DNA of 32,882 nucleotides from the NCBI GenBank assembly GCA_946407735.1, contig CAMJPL010000037.1, forward strand, positions 1 through 32,882, given 5' to 3'. The position numbers were made by a program, and so were the translations under genes. This document shows, in pieces, positions 8,529 to 16,552 of this stretch. Positions within the stretch are counted from its first letter, which is position 1, and each line of letters opens with the position of its first letter. The DNA is from an uncultured Clostridia bacterium (lineage in GTDB: Bacteria; Bacillota; Clostridia; Oscillospirales; CAG-272). The notes below the pieces were generated by a model. It saw only the letters and a list, made by a program, of their open reading frames with translations. It searched no databases and had not been told where the DNA came from.

Positions 8529-9625
8529 AAGAGAAAGCAAGATACTGTCTGACCGCTTTCAAGAACGGCCTGATAGACCAGAACCCGACCTTCGTTCAGG
8601 TCCTCGGCATGTGCCCGACGCTCGCCACTACGACGTCGGTGCCGAACGCCGTGGGAATGGGGCTGGCGGCGACATTCGTCCTCACCTGCTCGAACGCTCT
8701 CATATCTCTGCTCCGCAAGTTCATACCGAAGCAGGTTCGCATCGCGGCGTACATCGTCGTGATCGCCGGATTCGTGTCGATAGTCGAGATGCTGATCAAG
8801 GCGTATCTGCCGGCGCTCGACAAGTCGCTCGGCGTCTTCATCCCACTTATCGTCGTGAACTGCATCATACTCGCCCGCGCCGAGGCGTTCGCCTCGAAGA
8901 ACACGGTGCTGCCGTCGGTGCTCGACGGTCTCGGCATGGGACTCGGCTTCACATGCGCGCTGACGATAATCGGCACGGTGCGCGAGGTGCTCGGCAACGG
9001 CACCTTCTGCGGCATACAGGTGTTCGGCGAGAGCTTCAAGCCGATACGGATGCTGATAATGCCATACGGCGCCTTCATCACCCTCGGCATACTCATCGCC
9101 GCCGTGACGAAGATAAGATCGCTGATACCGAAGAAAGCCGAGGCGAAGGCCGGATCCGCTCCTGAGGCGGAGAAGGAGCCTGAGGAAGAGCCGAAGGCGG
9201 AGGAAGAGCCGAAGGTTGAAGAAGCTCCGAAGGCGGAGGAAGCTCCGAAGGCGGAGGAAGCTCCGAAGGTGGAGGAAGCTCCGAAGGCGGAGGAAACTCC
9301 GAAGCCCGAAGAAGCTCCGAAGGTGGAGGAAGCTCCAAAGACTGAGGAAGCCCCGAAAACCGAGGAAGCTCCCAAAGCCGAGGAAGCCCCGAAGCCCGAG
9401 GAAGCCCCGAAGACCGAGGAAGCCCCGAAGTCTGACGAACCACCTAAGGCGGAAGAAGCTCCCGAATCCGGTGAAGAATCAAAACCCGAAGAATCACCGA
9501 AGCCCGACGGTTCTGACAGGCCTCAGGGCGGCGGAAAGAAGAAAAGACACAAAAAAGGAAAGGGCCAGGGCGGACAGGCTCCGTCCCCGGCCGGCAGCGA
9601 AGGCGGAAAGGAGGATGATAAGTGA
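8525..9625 (+). CDS. rnfE: Rnf complex subunit E with long repetitive C-terminal tail
   Basis: The first 200 or so residues are a normal six-helix RnfE: NPTFVQVLGMCP carries the conserved Cys (C30) and IPLIVVNC a second one (C113); in the RnfA/RnfE and NqrD/NqrE pairs these Cys hold a shared intramembrane Fe-S centre. From about residue 202 to 366 an extra tail follows, about 45 percent of the protein: 18 six-residue units with consensus E-E-A-P-K-x, then a basic patch (KKKRHKKGKG) and a Gly/Ser/Glu-rich end. The start is GTG within GTGA overlapping rnfG, with GGAGG upstream. The ordinary family length is about 200 residues. Confidence 0.93.
   Translation: MKEKARYCLTAFKNGLIDQNPTFVQVLGMCPTLATTTSVPNAVGMGLAATFVLTCSNALISLLRKFIPKQVRIAAYIVVIAGFVSIVEMLIKAYLPALDKSLGVFIPLIVVNCIILARAEAFASKNTVLPSVLDGLGMGLGFTCALTIIGTVREVLGNGTFCGIQVFGESFKPIRMLIMPYGAFITLGILIAAVTKIRSLIPKKAEAKAGSAPEAEKEPEEEPKAEEEPKVEEAPKAEEAPKAEEAPKVEEAPKAEETPKPEEAPKVEEAPKTEEAPKTEEAPKAEEAPKPEEAPKTEEAPKSDEPPKAEEAPESGEESKPEESPKPDGSDRPQGGGKKKRHKKGKGQGGQAPSPAGSEGGKEDDK
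9182..9505 (+). repeat. 18 tandem 18-bp units coding E-E-A-P-K-x in rnfE
   Basis: In the rnfE frame the units start at 9182 and run without phase loss for 18 copies (324 bp). The core reads gaggaagctccgaaggcg with drift, mainly at the sixth codon (Ala, Val, Thr, Pro or Ser) and synonymous sites. Units near the 5' end are most alike and those near the 3' end most diverged, as in a minisatellite that expands at one side. Because each unit is 18 bp, copy changes keep the frame. Confidence 0.9.
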
Positions 9626-10206
9626 TGTTCGATCTGTTCATACTGATGCTGAACTGCGTGCTTGTCGAGAACTTCATCTTCCACCGCTTCCTCGGCTGCT
9701 GCCCCTTCCTCGGCGTATCGGGAAAGCCGGACAGCGCTCTCGGCATGGGCATGGCGGTTACCTTCGTCATGACGCTGTCGAGCGCCGTGACATACGTGGT
9801 CTATCACTACATCCTCGTGCCGTACGGGCTGGAATATCTTGAGACGATCGCGTTCATCCTCGTTATAGCGTCGCTCGTGCAGCTGATCGAGATGTTCCTC
9901 AAACGCTTCATCCCGGCGCTTTACAGCGCTCTGGGCATATTCCTGCCGCTGATCACGACGAACTGCGCCGTTCTCGGCGCGGCTCTGCTGGAGGTCGACG
10001 AGGGGTACAACTTCATCTATTCGGTGACCTTCGGCTTCTCTGCGGCCCTCGGCTTCACGCTGGCGATAGTGATATTCGCCGGGGTGCGGCAGCGCGTTGA
10101 GCTTGCCGAGTGTCCCGCGGCGTTCAAGGGGATGCCGATCGCCCTTGTTACGGCCGGTCTTATAGCTATGGCCTTCTCAGGCTTCACCGGGATGAGCATC
10201 GGCTGA
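9622..10206 (+). CDS. rnfA: Rnf complex subunit A
   Basis: RnfA (194 residues) is a six-helix membrane subunit, paralogous to RnfE but in opposite topology. VENFIFHRFLGCCPFLGVS (residues 15-33) has the conserved Cys pair region (C26 or C27), and IPALYSALGIFLPLITTNC holds the second conserved Cys. Translation may start at GTG 9622 (overlapping the rnfE stop) or ATG 9625; AAGGAGG at 9607-9613 suits either. Unlike its neighbours it has no added tail. Confidence 0.95.
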   Translation: MMFDLFILMLNCVLVENFIFHRFLGCCPFLGVSGKPDSALGMGMAVTFVMTLSSAVTYVVYHYILVPYGLEYLETIAFILVIASLVQLIEMFLKRFIPALYSALGIFLPLITTNCAVLGAALLEVDEGYNFIYSVTFGFSAALGFTLAIVIFAGVRQRVELAECPAAFKGMPIALVTAGLIAMAFSGFTGMSIG

Positions 10207-10222
10207 GAGGGGGGCGCGTATT

Positions 10223-11086
10223 ATGGATGTGAAGAACATACTGATGGCGTTTCTCTGGTTCGCCCTTATCAGCGGCGCGCTGGGAGTCCTTCTTGCGGTC
10301 GCGTCGAAGATATTCGCCGTGCCGGTGAACAAGAAGGCGGAGGACATCGAGGGAGTGCTGCCCGGCGCGAACTGCGGCGGCTGCGGCTACACGGGATGCG
10401 CTGCCTGCGCTCTGGCGATAGCCGAGGGCAAGGCTCGCGTGACTGCCTGCACGGTGGGCGGTCAGGAGACGGCCGACAAAATCTCCTCCATCATGGGCAC
10501 CGGCTCCGTGAAGGCGAAGCGTATGCGCGCGCAGGTTATGTGCAGCGGCACCGAGGAATGCTCGAAGAAAAAGTACGATTACGTGGGCGTCTCCGACTGC
10601 GTTGCCGCCGTCCGTCTTGGCGGCGGGAACAAGATGTGCCCGAACGGGTGCATCGGTCTCGGGACCTGCGTATCGGTATGCAAGTTCGGCGCTATCAAGG
10701 TGGTCGACGGCGTATCGACGATAGATTACAGCAAGTGCACCGGCTGCGGTACCTGCGTATCTGCCTGCCCGAAGCACATCATCAAGCTGATCCCCTACGA
10801 GGCGGCTCACTGGGTGGGCTGCATGTCGGTGGACAACGGCAAGATCACCCGCTCCTACTGCGACGTCGGCTGCATCAGCTGCAAGCTGTGCCAGAAGAAC
10901 TGCCCTGCGGGAGCTATCACCGTCGACAACTTCGTTGCCTCCATCGACTACGAGAAGTGCATCGACTGCGGCCTCTGCGTTGAGAAATGCCCGCGCAAGA
11001 TCATCTGGTCGAGCAAAACTGCCGACGGCTTCATGACGATCAGCCGCGGCGACATCGACCACTCTGTCAAGGGGACGGCTGAATAG
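10223..11086 (+). CDS. rnfB: Rnf complex subunit B, polyferredoxin
   Basis: RnfB (287 residues) accepts electrons from ferredoxin. It has an N-terminal membrane anchor (residues 6-28), a four-Cys Fe-S domain (C51, C54, C59, C76), and four more ferredoxin-type Cys clusters at about 139-153, 172-182, 213-227 and 246-256. This gives about five [4Fe-4S] sites, more than the two or three of proteobacterial RnfB and in line with anaerobic Firmicutes. A GAGAGGGGGG stretch precedes the ATG. It is the last gene of the operon; a hairpin repeat and a terminator follow. Confidence 0.95.
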   Translation: MDVKNILMAFLWFALISGALGVLLAVASKIFAVPVNKKAEDIEGVLPGANCGGCGYTGCAACALAIAEGKARVTACTVGGQETADKISSIMGTGSVKAKRMRAQVMCSGTEECSKKKYDYVGVSDCVAAVRLGGGNKMCPNGCIGLGTCVSVCKFGAIKVVDGVSTIDYSKCTGCGTCVSACPKHIIKLIPYEAAHWVGCMSVDNGKITRSYCDVGCISCKLCQKNCPAGAITVDNFVASIDYEKCIDCGLCVEKCPRKIIWSSKTADGFMTISRGDIDHSVKGTAE

Positions 11087-11136
11087 GGTACGGATATTGA
11101 TCTGGGGGGGGGGGGAACCCCCTCTTCGTGGAAGTC

Positions 11137-11215
11137 GGGGGGAGGAAACCACCTTTTCGAGAAAAGGTGGTTTCCTCCCCCCAGACCCCCTACCTTCCGA
11201 CAAAAGCTTTGCTGC
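11137..11215. repeat. Long-hairpin intergenic repeat, copy 1
   Basis: A perfect 22-bp inverted repeat (11137-11158 with 11161-11182) with loop GA, followed by a tail AGACCCCC..CCTTCCGACAAAAGCTTTGCTGC. Copies 2 and 3 (19931 and 25046) share the stem length, the GA loop and the tail but have different, fully complementary arm sequences. A run of 12 G at 11104-11115 and a truncated tail-like piece (AACCCCCTCTTC) lie just upstream, as if another copy had been partly lost. It lies 50 bp past the rnfB stop. There is no T-tract directly after the stem, so it is not a standard terminator. Confidence 0.85.
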
Positions 11216-11261
11216 GGGACAGAGGATTTTTTGTTTAACTGAATTGAATAATAATACTTCG

Positions 11262-11297
11262 GGAGAAGGCTTACAAATCGGCCTTCTTCCGTTTTTT
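11262..11297 (+). terminator. Intrinsic terminator after the rnf operon
   Basis: A nine-pair stem (11262-11270 with 11281-11289, one G-T pair), a 10-nt loop and a TTTTTT run at 11292-11297. It ends just before the promoter of the next gene. Confidence 0.7.
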
Positions 11298-11300
11298 GTA

Positions 11301-11329
11301 TTGACTGACGGATTAATTTGTAGTATAAT
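11301..11329 (+). promoter_or_regulatory. Sigma-A promoter for the C26 hydrolase operon
   Basis: TTGACT (11301-11306), a 17-bp spacer and TATAAT (11324-11329). Transcription is expected near 11336, leaving a leader of about 30 nt before the ATG at 11367. The next genes follow at gaps of 21-55 bp, so this may drive the set as far as 19909. Confidence 0.8.
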
Positions 11330-11366
11330 TATACTGGGTCAATTTTATCACAGGGTAAACATATCT

Positions 11367-12053
11367 ATGGATCATCCGATAATCATACTCACCCCTCAGT
11401 ACAATGAGGACCGCTCGCGGATGACTTCGCCGCGGCGCTACACCGACCGCATGACCGAGCGCGGCGCTCTGCCGCTGATATCGCCGATCATCACCGACGA
11501 AGAGGAGATATCCCGTCTCGTCTCGATCTCCGACGGAGTGCTCTTCACCGGCGGCGACGACGTCGATCCCGAGCTTTACGGCAGGGAAAAGGAGCCGGAA
11601 TGCGGCTTTGTCACCCGCTACCGCGACGACTTCGAGATCGCGCTTCTTAAAGCGGCTATGGCGGCGGAAAAGCCTGTCTTCGGCATCTGCCGCGGCATAC
11701 AGATAATGAACGCCGCCCTCGGCGGGACGCTTGTCCAGCACAAGCCGGGACATCAGGGGACGACTCACGGCGTCCGCGTCGAGAAGGGAAGTCTGCTTCA
11801 TTCGATCCTCGGCTCCGACGCGATAAAGACGAACAGCTTCCATCATCAGCACGTCGATTCGCCCTTCCCGGGCGGCAGGATCACGGCGTGGGCCGACGAC
11901 GGCACGCCGGAAGCGCTCGAGACCGATTATTCCCCCTTCTTCCTCGGCGTGCAGTGGCATCCCGAGGTGAGGTCGGGCGAGGAATTCGACGGCTGGTCAG
12001 AGGTCCTTCTTTCGGCGTTCGTCGATGCCTGCCGGAAAAACATGAGAAGATAA
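11367..12053 (+). CDS. Peptidase C26 / class I glutamine amidotransferase-like gamma-glutamyl hydrolase
   Basis: A protein of 228 residues from ATG 11367; the frame is open further upstream, but the promoter at 11301-11329 fixes the start. It matches the gamma-glutamyl-GABA hydrolase (PuuD-like) branch of class I glutamine amidotransferase folds: a TGGDDVDP segment (61-68), the nucleophile elbow FGICRG with C108, and the Cys-His-Glu triad completed by VQWHPE (H198, E200). The family cleaves gamma-glutamyl amide bonds in the cytosol. The ribosome site is weak (CAGGGTA). It is followed after 25 bp by the epimerase gene. Confidence 0.85.
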   Translation: MDHPIIILTPQYNEDRSRMTSPRRYTDRMTERGALPLISPIITDEEEISRLVSISDGVLFTGGDDVDPELYGREKEPECGFVTRYRDDFEIALLKAAMAAEKPVFGICRGIQIMNAALGGTLVQHKPGHQGTTHGVRVEKGSLLHSILGSDAIKTNSFHHQHVDSPFPGGRITAWADDGTPEALETDYSPFFLGVQWHPEVRSGEEFDGWSEVLLSAFVDACRKNMRR

Positions 12054-12078
12054 AAACACACGATACAAGGAGAAAAAA

Positions 12079-12996
12079 ATGTTCAGCATCGGACTTTCAA
12101 GCTACAGCATGCTCAACGCCATCGAGGCGGGCATGAATATACTCGACGTGATGGATTTCGCGAAGGAGATCGGCGCCGAGAACTTCGAGCTGGTGCCCTT
12201 CGGCTACACCCTTTACGACGACGCGAAGGGCGAGTTCGACGAAAGGCTTATTTCCGCCATCGTCGAGAAGTCTGAGAAGATCGGCCTTCCGCTCTCGAAC
12301 TACGCCGTGCTCGGCGATCTGTTGAAGCCCGATCCGGACGCGAGAAAGCGCGAGATCGAGCGGCTTGAGAAGCACATCGACGTCGCCGCGAAGCTGGGGC
12401 TCAAAAGGATGCGCCATGACGTCAGCTCCTTCCGCCGTCCGCTCGAGACGAACACACCCCTCGACTTCGAGAGGGAATTCCCGATGATGGTCGAGACCTG
12501 TCAGGCTCTCGCCGACTACGCCGCGCAGTACGGCATCACCACCACCGTCGAGAACCACGGCTTCTTCGTGAACGGTGCCGACAGGGTCATACGGCTCTAC
12601 GACGCGGTTGACCGCCCGAACTTCGGCCTCCTGCTCGACATCGGCAACTTCATCTGCGTCGAGGACGACTGCTGCGTCGCCGCTCAGAAGGTGATGAAGT
12701 ACGTCAAGATGATCCACATGAAGGACTTCTACATCCGCCGCACCGACGCTCTGCCGGATCTTGGCGGTCTGTTCCGCTGCGACTCCGGCTGCTGGTTCAG
12801 CTCTAACAGCGGCAGATACATGCTCCGCGGCTCGATCCTCGGTCAGGGCGACCTCGATATAAAGTCGATAATCAAGACGATAAAGGATTCCGGCTACGAC
12901 GGTCCGGCGACGGTCGAGTTCGAGGGCATGGAGGCTCCCGAGGCCGGCTCCGAGATGGGCGTGAAGGCGGCGAAGTTCTTCGCGGCCGCAGTCTGA
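12079..12996 (+). CDS. Sugar phosphate isomerase/epimerase, TIM barrel (AP endonuclease 2 family)
   Basis: A 305-residue cytosolic TIM-barrel protein of the xylose isomerase-like/IolE group. The four expected metal ligands can be placed at E158 (TVENHG), D187 (LLDIGN), H213 (MIHMKDF) and E280 or E282 (VEFEG). The reaction is probably isomerisation, epimerisation or dehydration of a sugar or inositol derivative; the substrate cannot be read from sequence. AAGGAG lies well placed before the ATG. The UroD-like gene follows after 21 bp, and this pairing suggests a shared pathway. Confidence 0.85.
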   Translation: MFSIGLSSYSMLNAIEAGMNILDVMDFAKEIGAENFELVPFGYTLYDDAKGEFDERLISAIVEKSEKIGLPLSNYAVLGDLLKPDPDARKREIERLEKHIDVAAKLGLKRMRHDVSSFRRPLETNTPLDFEREFPMMVETCQALADYAAQYGITTTVENHGFFVNGADRVIRLYDAVDRPNFGLLLDIGNFICVEDDCCVAAQKVMKYVKMIHMKDFYIRRTDALPDLGGLFRCDSGCWFSSNSGRYMLRGSILGQGDLDIKSIIKTIKDSGYDGPATVEFEGMEAPEAGSEMGVKAAKFFAAAV

Positions 12997-13017
12997 TATC
13001 CGTATGGGGGTAATGTC

Positions 13018-14139
13018 ATGGCGATAACGCCGATCCGTCAGCCGTGGAAGGGCACGATGACGGCGAGAGAGCGGTTCAATAGGCAGATGCACTATCAGTC
13101 TGTCGACCGCTGCTTCAACATGGAGTTCGGCTACTGGAAGGACAACTTCAAGCTCTGGCCGATGTTCTATGAGAACGGAATCACGAACAATTCCGAGGCC
13201 GACATATTTTTCAGCTTCGACAGGATATCGGGGATCGGCGGCAATCTCTGGATGTCGCCGCCGTTCGAGGAGAAGGTCGTCGCTCACGAGGGCGACAAGG
13301 ACATCATCATCAACGGCGACGGGCTGATGGCCGAGGTTATGGCGTCCGGCTCGGCGACGATACCGCACTACATCAGATCGTCGGTGACGACGCCGGACGA
13401 CTGGAAAAGGGTGAAGGAGGAGCATTTCGACCGCACCTCGCCGTCGAGGAAGCTCGACGTCGCCCGGCTCAAGGAGATCTTCCCGGACGACCGTGACTAT
13501 CCGCTCGGCGTCCACTGCGGCTCGATGATAGGGAAGATCCGCGACATGCTGACCTTCGAGGGCCTTGCCTACGCCTGCTACGACTATCCCGACATGGTCG
13601 AGGACATGGTCGAGACCTGCTGCGTACTCGTCGAGGACTCGCTCGATCAGCTGCTCGGGCAGATAACCTTCGATTACGCCTCCGGCTGGGAGGACATCTG
13701 CTTCAAGAACGGACCGATAGTTTCGGTGCCCTTCTTCCACGACGTCGTCATGCCGAGATACAAGAGGATAAGGAAGAAGCTGGATCAGTTCGGCATCGAC
13801 ATCTGGTACACCGACTGCGACGGCGACGTGCGTCCGATACTGCCGTATCTGCTCGAGGGCGGGATAAACTGCCTGTTCCCGTTCGAGGTCAACAGCTGCG
13901 CCCATCCCGGCGAGCTGCTGGATATGTACGGCGGACAGCTGAGGATCATGGGCGGCTTCGACAAGATACAGCTCGGCGCCGGGCGCGAAGCGATAAAGGC
14001 GTACATGAGATCGCTCGAAAAATACGTCGCGCGCGGCGGATACATCCCCTTCTGCGACCACCGATGCCCGCCGAACGTCGATCCCGACGATTATCTGTAT
14101 TATCTCGACCTCAAGGAAGCGACCTTCGGGATGAAGTGA
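13018..14139 (+). CDS. Uroporphyrinogen decarboxylase (UroD) family protein
   Basis: A 373-residue protein with the fold signature of the UroD/MtaA family: an N-terminal TARERFNRQM segment, G.HCGSMIG, and the C-terminal run GIDIWYTDCDGDV, LPYLLEGGINCLFPFEV, then IMGGFDK. No other haem genes are near, so true haem synthesis is unlikely. Members in this kind of sugar-utilisation setting have no settled function; some relatives are corrinoid or methyl-transfer proteins. A GGGGGT site precedes the ATG. It lies between the epimerase and an SBP lipoprotein gene. Confidence 0.8.
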   Translation: MAITPIRQPWKGTMTARERFNRQMHYQSVDRCFNMEFGYWKDNFKLWPMFYENGITNNSEADIFFSFDRISGIGGNLWMSPPFEEKVVAHEGDKDIIINGDGLMAEVMASGSATIPHYIRSSVTTPDDWKRVKEEHFDRTSPSRKLDVARLKEIFPDDRDYPLGVHCGSMIGKIRDMLTFEGLAYACYDYPDMVEDMVETCCVLVEDSLDQLLGQITFDYASGWEDICFKNGPIVSVPFFHDVVMPRYKRIRKKLDQFGIDIWYTDCDGDVRPILPYLLEGGINCLFPFEVNSCAHPGELLDMYGGQLRIMGGFDKIQLGAGREAIKAYMRSLEKYVARGGYIPFCDHRCPPNVDPDDYLYYLDLKEATFGMK

Positions 14140-14164
14140 CAGCCAAAAGACGACTGTATATAAT
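14136..14164 (+). promoter_or_regulatory. Possible internal promoter before the SBP gene
   Basis: GTGACA (14136-14141), a 17-bp spacer and TATAAT (14159-14164) overlap the UroD-like stop codon. The transcript would start near 14171, only about 9 nt before the SBP ATG and past part of its AAAGG ribosome site, which makes this doubtful despite the good match. Confidence 0.3.
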
Positions 14165-14179
14165 GAAAGGGTGAATGAC

Positions 14180-15661
14180 ATGAAGAAAAGGATCATCGCC
14201 GCCGCTCTGCTGTCGGCCATGCTGATATCGGCCTTCGCCGCCTGCGGCGAAAGCGCGGAGGACAGCGCCCCGGCGCTGACTACCGCCGGGGGAGGCGCCG
14301 AGACCGAGCCCGAGACGACCGAGGACAACAGCAACACGGCGCTGATAACGAAGCAGATGTCCGGCATCGACCTTGAGGGGAAGGAATTCCGCATCCTCGG
14401 CAACGAGAGCACCGATTCACTGACGAAATCGGTGTCGAACGAGATCTACTACGAGGAGGAGAACGGCGAGCCGCTGCAGGACGCCGTCTACACGAGGAAC
14501 CACCGCGCCGAGGACCTTCTGAACATCAGGATCGTCGCGACCTTCGTTGACAATCCGGCGAGTGTCATCCAGAAGTCGGTGCTTGCCGGCGACAACGAGT
14601 ACGACACGGCGATAACGTCGCTGATGAATCTCGGAAAACCGGCGAGGAGCGGGCATTTCCGCAATCTGTACAATATAAAGACGATGGACCTCACCCAGCC
14701 GTGGTGGGATCAGAACCTCGTTAACAGCTTCACGCTGTTCAAGAGCAAGCTGTACTTCATCAACGGCGACATCAACTACCGCGACGACTATTCCGAGTGC
14801 GTGAACTTCTTCAACCGCAAGCTCGTCCTTGATTTCGGCTTCGAGGACCCCTACGATCTGGTCGACAGCGGCACATGGACGCTCGACAGGATGATCGCCA
14901 TGACCGACGCCTTCACCCGCGACCTCAACGGCGACGGCAAGATCAACATAAAGGACGACGCCATCGGCTACGGCGACAACGGCGACCTCATAAAGCATCT
15001 GATCTACGCGATGGGCGAGAACATGCTGGAGAACGACGAGAACGGCGTGCCGCACATCGCCGCGACGAACGAGAGGCATATAAACAAGGTGCAGAAGCTG
15101 TACGATCTCGTCGCGCGCAACGACAAGGTCTATATCGGTGACAACAACGCCATGGCGACCGCCCTTATCGAGGGAAGGTTCCTGTTCTACAACGAGTGCC
15201 TCGGCGCCTATCAGCAGTTCCGCAACATGGAGGACGACTTCGGCATCGTCCCGCAGCCGAAATACGACGAGGCTCAGGAGCGCTACTGCGCCTACATCTC
15301 GAACGGCTGGAACACCACCTACGTCATCCCGATCACCAACACCGACGACGACAACACCGGCATCATCATGGAGACGCTGGCGGCGCTCGGCACCGACACC
15401 ATCCGCTACACCCTCTACGACGTGCTCTTCAACGTGAAATACGCCCGCGACGAGCAGACGGCGAGGATGGTGGATTACTGCGTGAACTCCAAGGTCTACG
15501 ACTGGTCGACCGACTTCGGCTGGCTCGACAGCATCGTTTCCTGCTACAACTCGCTAACCAAGTCCTCTTCCTTCGACTTCGTCTCGAAGGTCGAGAAGAA
15601 TACCGAGAAGGTGAACAAGGCCATCGAAAAGCTCATCGCCGACTTCGAGGCGGCTGAGTAA
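14180..15661 (+). CDS. Extracellular solute-binding lipoprotein (ABC family 1 type), SBP-1
   Basis: A 493-residue lipoprotein. A lysine-rich start, a hydrophobic core and a lipobox ending AFAAC place the lipidated Cys at residue 22; an acidic Ala/Thr/Glu linker follows. The body resembles carbohydrate-type SBPs of gut clostridia, including a calcium-like DLNGDGKINIKDD loop and the VPQPKYDEAQ segment shared with the other two SBPs here. AAAGGGTG favours the ATG at 14180 over the GTG at 14171. No ABC permease or ATPase gene is nearby. Confidence 0.85.
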   Translation: MKKRIIAAALLSAMLISAFAACGESAEDSAPALTTAGGGAETEPETTEDNSNTALITKQMSGIDLEGKEFRILGNESTDSLTKSVSNEIYYEEENGEPLQDAVYTRNHRAEDLLNIRIVATFVDNPASVIQKSVLAGDNEYDTAITSLMNLGKPARSGHFRNLYNIKTMDLTQPWWDQNLVNSFTLFKSKLYFINGDINYRDDYSECVNFFNRKLVLDFGFEDPYDLVDSGTWTLDRMIAMTDAFTRDLNGDGKINIKDDAIGYGDNGDLIKHLIYAMGENMLENDENGVPHIAATNERHINKVQKLYDLVARNDKVYIGDNNAMATALIEGRFLFYNECLGAYQQFRNMEDDFGIVPQPKYDEAQERYCAYISNGWNTTYVIPITNTDDDNTGIIMETLAALGTDTIRYTLYDVLFNVKYARDEQTARMVDYCVNSKVYDWSTDFGWLDSIVSCYNSLTKSSSFDFVSKVEKNTEKVNKAIEKLIADFEAAE

Positions 15662-15682
15662 GGAGATAAGGGGGGGAAAACG

Positions 15683-16498
15683 ATGCATTATAACGGACCT
15701 GTCAGCGTAAGCACCAGCGTAAGCAAAGTCGATATCCCGTATTCGTGCAGATGCGCCTGGTGCGGCTCGCATATAAACGGGACCGATGAGATAAAGGCGT
15801 ACGGTCACGTATTCAAGCCGGGGTATTTCACCGAAAACGAGAAGACTACAGCCGCCTTTTCATCCGGCTACCGATCATCGCAGCGCATGAAGGTCGAGCT
15901 CGAATACGCCGAAAAAAGGCTCGAGCATTACAGGGAGACCGTAAGGCAGGGAAGGCTTCAGGAATATCTCAGGACCGGACATCCGCGAAAGGAAGACTGG
16001 TTCAGAGTCGAGAAGGGAAGCTATCTCGATATCCATCTCAGATCGGCGAACGAGAAAACAAAAGACGAATATGAGCAGGATAAAAAAAGACTGAAGGTCT
16101 TTCCGTACGTCTGGAAGCAGTTTGACAAGGATAACGCGGTAAAATGCCCGGACTGCGGCAAGATCCAACCGTGGTGCTATGACACGGCTTGTCAGAACGC
16201 GAAGTTCTGGGTGATACTGTCCATGTTCGCCGTGAGTCAGATCATGTTCTGGCCCGCCTTCTTTTCCAAAATCATATTGGGGTGGCCATTGGCGGCGAAG
16301 CTTCCGTATCTTGCCGGATCTGTAGCGCTTCCGATACTGATCGGCATACTGCTGTTTTGTCTCGTGAGAAAACTGATCGTCTCCAAATATGCCAAGATGC
16401 CGTGGAACGCGGACGACCTGCCTGTGTATGACGCTGAATATATCTCCGAATTCCGAAGACTGAACTGGCCGGAACCGGGAGAAAAAGCGGGAAAATGA
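15683..16498 (+). CDS. Unknown zinc-ribbon membrane protein
   Basis: I do not recognise a family for this 271-residue protein. It has C24-x2-C27 near the N-terminus and C155-x2-C158 (KCPDCGK) about 130 residues later, which could together bind one zinc; extra Cys occur at C22, C165 and C170. Between them is a charged, probably helical region rich in Lys, Arg and Glu. Two membrane helices follow (about 175-194 and 207-229), with a cytosolic tail. A purine-rich AAGGGGGGAAAA site precedes the ATG. It lies 21 bp after SBP-1 and before the GH127 gene. Its base composition is less GC-rich than its neighbours, so it may be an insertion into the operon. Confidence 0.7.
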   Translation: MHYNGPVSVSTSVSKVDIPYSCRCAWCGSHINGTDEIKAYGHVFKPGYFTENEKTTAAFSSGYRSSQRMKVELEYAEKRLEHYRETVRQGRLQEYLRTGHPRKEDWFRVEKGSYLDIHLRSANEKTKDEYEQDKKRLKVFPYVWKQFDKDNAVKCPDCGKIQPWCYDTACQNAKFWVILSMFAVSQIMFWPAFFSKIILGWPLAAKLPYLAGSVALPILIGILLFCLVRKLIVSKYAKMPWNADDLPVYDAEYISEFRRLNWPEPGEKAGK

Positions 16499-16552
16499 GA
16501 TTAATCAGGGATCGCGGCCTATAATGATCAATACACTTAAAAGGTGAGAAAG

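Noticed and set aside
9182..9505. Tandem repeats as a CRISPR array
   Set aside because: The units are 18 bp with no spacers and lie in frame within rnfE; they code for a protein tail.
11104..11115. Run of 12 G as a phase-variable switch
   Set aside because: It lies outside any credible gene, before the promoter of the next operon; it is more likely part of the repeat remnant or an assembly-sensitive tract.
13018..14139. UroD-like gene as haem biosynthesis hemE
   Set aside because: No other haem genes are nearby, and its neighbours are sugar-related enzymes and an SBP; the family is broad.
12097..14412. A 771-codon minus-strand open frame
   Set aside because: It covers the epimerase and UroD-like genes in antisense. 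Both of those have ribosome sites and known motifs, while this frame is low-complexity Leu/Arg/Val/Glu and has no start signal.
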